A stretch of 5,844 bases of DNA, taken from contig JAHFHJ010000002.1 of NCBI GenBank assembly GCA_023246985.1, positions 25,320 to 31,163 on the forward strand, in the 5' to 3' direction. The notes beneath the pieces were generated by a model, which saw only the letters and a program-made list of their open reading frames with translations, was not told where the DNA came from and ran no database searches. Positions 3,972 through 5,844 of the stretch are shown here, piece by piece. This DNA comes from Candidatus Omnitrophota bacterium. Its GTDB lineage: Bacteria > Omnitrophota > Omnitrophia > Omnitrophales > Aquincolibacteriaceae. Each line of letters begins with the position of its first letter. Position 1 is the first letter of the stretch. The position numbers and the translations under genes are program-made.

Positions 3972-5844
3972 AGAGAGTTTGAATCCGGCGCAGCGGGAAG
4001 CGGTAACGTGGATGCCGCAGCGGCCGCTTCTGATTCTTGCCGGGGCGGGGAGCGGGAAAACGCGCATCCTCACGCATCGTATTGCGTGGCTCATCGAGCA
4101 GGGCGTTTTGGCGTTCCATATTCTCGGCGTGACCTTTACGAATAAGGCCGCGGCCGAAATGCGCAACCGCATCGAAAAGCTTGTCGCCCAGCGGGTTTGG
4201 GTGAGCACTTTCCATTCCACCTGCCTTCGTATTCTCCGCCACGACGGCGCCGCGATCGAGATCGAGTCCAACTTCATCGTCTACGACGAATACGACCAGC
4301 TGCAAGTCATCAAGGACTGCGTCAAAGAGCTCCGTCTTGATGAAAAAAAAGTCCATCCCAAAGGCGTGCGCGAGGAGATCCAGCGTTCGAAGGATTATCT
4401 CCTGACGCCGTTTCAATATTCCGAAAAGGCCGAGGACCTTTATCAGGATTCCGTGGGAAAGGTCTACAAACTCTACGAAGAGAAGATGAAAAAACTCAAG
4501 GCATGTGATTTCGGCGATCTGATCATGAAGACCGTCGCACTTTTTGACCGAGTGCCGGCGGTTCTTAAGACCTGGCAGGACCGTTTCCAGCACATTCTGA
4601 TCGACGAATACCAGGACACGAACCACGCGCAATACCGTTTTGTGAAGCTTCTTGCTTCGGCGCGGCGTCAGATCACCGTGGTCGGGGATCCGGACCAATC
4701 CATTTACGCGTGGCGCGGGGCCGATATCAAAAATATCCTGAATTTTGAGACGGATTATCCGGAATCCGGGTCGATCCGCATGGAACAAAATTACCGCTCT
4801 ACGCCCGTGATTCTTGATGCGGCAAATCATCTGATCAAGAACAATCGAAGGCGCAAGCCCAAGGCGCTTTGGACTGAGAAAAAGGGCGGGGCGAAAATCG
4901 AGCTTTATAACGCGGACGATGAAACCGCGGAAGCCAAGTATGTGGTTGGGAATGTCCTGAAATTCAAGGGGCAGGGGCGTAGTTTCGCGGATCAGGTCGT
5001 GTTCTACCGGGTCCATGCCCAGTCGCGCGTTCTGGAAGACGAGCTGATGCACGCGAATATCCCGTACAAGATCGTGGGCGGAACCAGGTTTTACGACCGT
5101 CAAGAGATCAAGGACATCATCGCATATCTGCGGCTTGTGGCGTACCCGCATGATGAAGTCAGTCTCAAGCGCGTGATCAATGTTCCGGCGCGCGGGATCG
5201 GCAAGAAGGCGCTGGAGACGCTGGGGCTGGCGGCCCGGGGGAGAACTTGGGATGAAGCGCTTCAGGATCTGCCGAATATCCGGGGTTTAACCCCCAGGGT
5301 TCGGAAGTCGCTGGGAGCGTTCTATGCGTGGCTCTCCAAACTCCGGAAAAAGAAGAACGAAATGACGGTCCATGAGATTCTCGAGAGGATCCTGGAAGAT
5401 ACCGGCTATGTGGCGGCGCTTGAAGCGGAACGGACTCCGGAGGCGCAGGGCCGGCTTGAGAATATCGAGGAATTTTTTAGCGTCATTGAAGACTTTATGG
5501 ATCGTTTTCGTGAAGAGGGTGATCCCTCCCCTGTTTTAAAAGGAACGGGCATCGTCCCGCCCCAAGAAACAGATCCCCAAGCGACCCAGTTTTCATCGTT
5601 TCTCGATTCAATCGAGTTGGTTACTGATCTTGACGCCTGGGATCAGGGGACGAACGTGCTGACGCTCATGACGCTCCATACCGCCAAGGGTTTGGAATTT
5701 CCCATCGTCTTCATGGTGGGCCTGGAGGAGGGGATATTCCCGCATATCAATTCCTTTGGGGGACTTTCGGAGGATCTGGAAGAAGAGCGGCGCCTTTGTT
5801 ATGTCGGCATCACTCGCGCGCGGGAAAAACTGCATCTGTCGTAT
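3949..5844 (+). CDS. UvrD/PcrA-type ATP-dependent DNA helicase (superfamily 1A), 3' end outside window
   Basis: This is a 3'-5' DNA helicase of the kind used in nucleotide excision repair, replication restart and removal of RecA or RNA polymerase from DNA. 632 codons are open to the right edge; the family is about 700-750 residues, so roughly the last 100 are missing. Motifs in order are the Q motif LNPAQREAV (11-19, Gln15), Walker A AGAGSGKT (31-38), Ia TFTNKAA (62-68), TFHS (87-90), Walker B LIDEYQD (217-223), III GDPDQSIYAWRGA (246-258), IV QNYRS (280-284), V LMTLHTAKGLEF (573-584) and VI YVGITRARE (618-626). The ATG at 3949 is the only ATG before the Q motif after the upstream stop TAA at 3907. 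It lies in the heptad repeat and has no clear ribosome-binding site. A loop at about residues 518-543 is longer and more polar than usual. PcrA, UvrD and Rep cannot be separated firmly; PcrA-like is likeliest. Confidence 0.95.
   Translation, partial: MTHASSLTESLNPAQREAVTWMPQRPLLILAGAGSGKTRILTHRIAWLIEQGVLAFHILGVTFTNKAAAEMRNRIEKLVAQRVWVSTFHSTCLRILRHDGAAIEIESNFIVYDEYDQLQVIKDCVKELRLDEKKVHPKGVREEIQRSKDYLLTPFQYSEKAEDLYQDSVGKVYKLYEEKMKKLKACDFGDLIMKTVALFDRVPAVLKTWQDRFQHILIDEYQDTNHAQYRFVKLLASARRQITVVGDPDQSIYAWRGADIKNILNFETDYPESGSIRMEQNYRSTPVILDAANHLIKNNRRRKPKALWTEKKGGAKIELYNADDETAEAKYVVGNVLKFKGQGRSFADQVVFYRVHAQSRVLEDELMHANIPYKIVGGTRFYDRQEIKDIIAYLRLVAYPHDEVSLKRVINVPARGIGKKALETLGLAARGRTWDEALQDLPNIRGLTPRVRKSLGAFYAWLSKLRKKKNEMTVHEILERILEDTGYVAALEAERTPEAQGRLENIEEFFSVIEDFMDRFREEGDPSPVLKGTGIVPPQETDPQATQFSSFLDSIELVTDLDAWDQGTNVLTLMTLHTAKGLEFPIVFMVGLEEGIFPHINSFGGLSEDLEEERRLCYVGITRAREKLHLSY

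Noticed and set aside
3964..5151. Long open frame of 395 codons on the minus strand
   Set aside because: It lies antisense to the helicase, whose motifs are all intact on the + strand. The minus-strand translation shows no recognisable family, and such frames are common opposite GC-rich genes.

Overview
The window reads as one co-directional (+ strand) chromosomal stretch from a fairly GC-rich bacterium. Five genes and one gene fragment leave almost no free DNA: the longest gene-free gap is 80 bases. In order they are: the C-terminal part of glycine dehydrogenase subunit 1 (gcvPA), complete glycine dehydrogenase subunit 2 (gcvPB), a lipoate-protein ligase A family protein, a small Minf_1886-family protein, a four-helix-bundle (23S rRNA intervening-sequence type) protein, and the first 632 residues of a UvrD/PcrA-type DNA helicase that runs off the right edge. 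The split gcvPA/gcvPB arrangement, the Minf_1886 family, a solitary four-helix-bundle gene and abundant small repeats suggest a PVC-type or candidate-phylum bacterium, for example Omnitrophota-like. That is inference from gene content; no rRNA or other marker is present.

Functionally, the left half is a glycine cleavage block. GcvPA and GcvPB together form the PLP-dependent P-protein that decarboxylates glycine. The adjacent ligase-family protein is well placed to lipoylate (or pre-load) GcvH, the carrier that accepts the aminomethyl group. The right half (Minf_1886 protein, four-helix-bundle protein, helicase) has no evident link to that pathway.

The unusual content lies at the gene junctions. 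Three successive junctions hold imperfect inverted repeats whose arms are built on a strict 7-base period, each with a different heptamer. The first (2259-2340) is a roughly 80-base hairpin in one continuous heptad register between gcvPB and the ligase. The second (3099-3159) is a hairpin between the ligase and the Minf_1886 gene. The third is split into two arms (3531-3551 and 3949-3971) that flank the four-helix-bundle gene, making it look like a cassette. These repeats supply the start codon of the ligase, the last codons of the ligase, the last codons and stop of the Minf_1886 gene, and the start codon and first residues of the helicase.

Separately, the ligase gene carries a 108-base nested palindromic element (2627-2734), resembling a REP/MITE insertion. 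It sits in frame and adds 36 residues between two conserved motifs. Removing it on paper restores a family-like sequence. The region therefore looks like a conserved gene run colonised by at least two kinds of small repeat elements.
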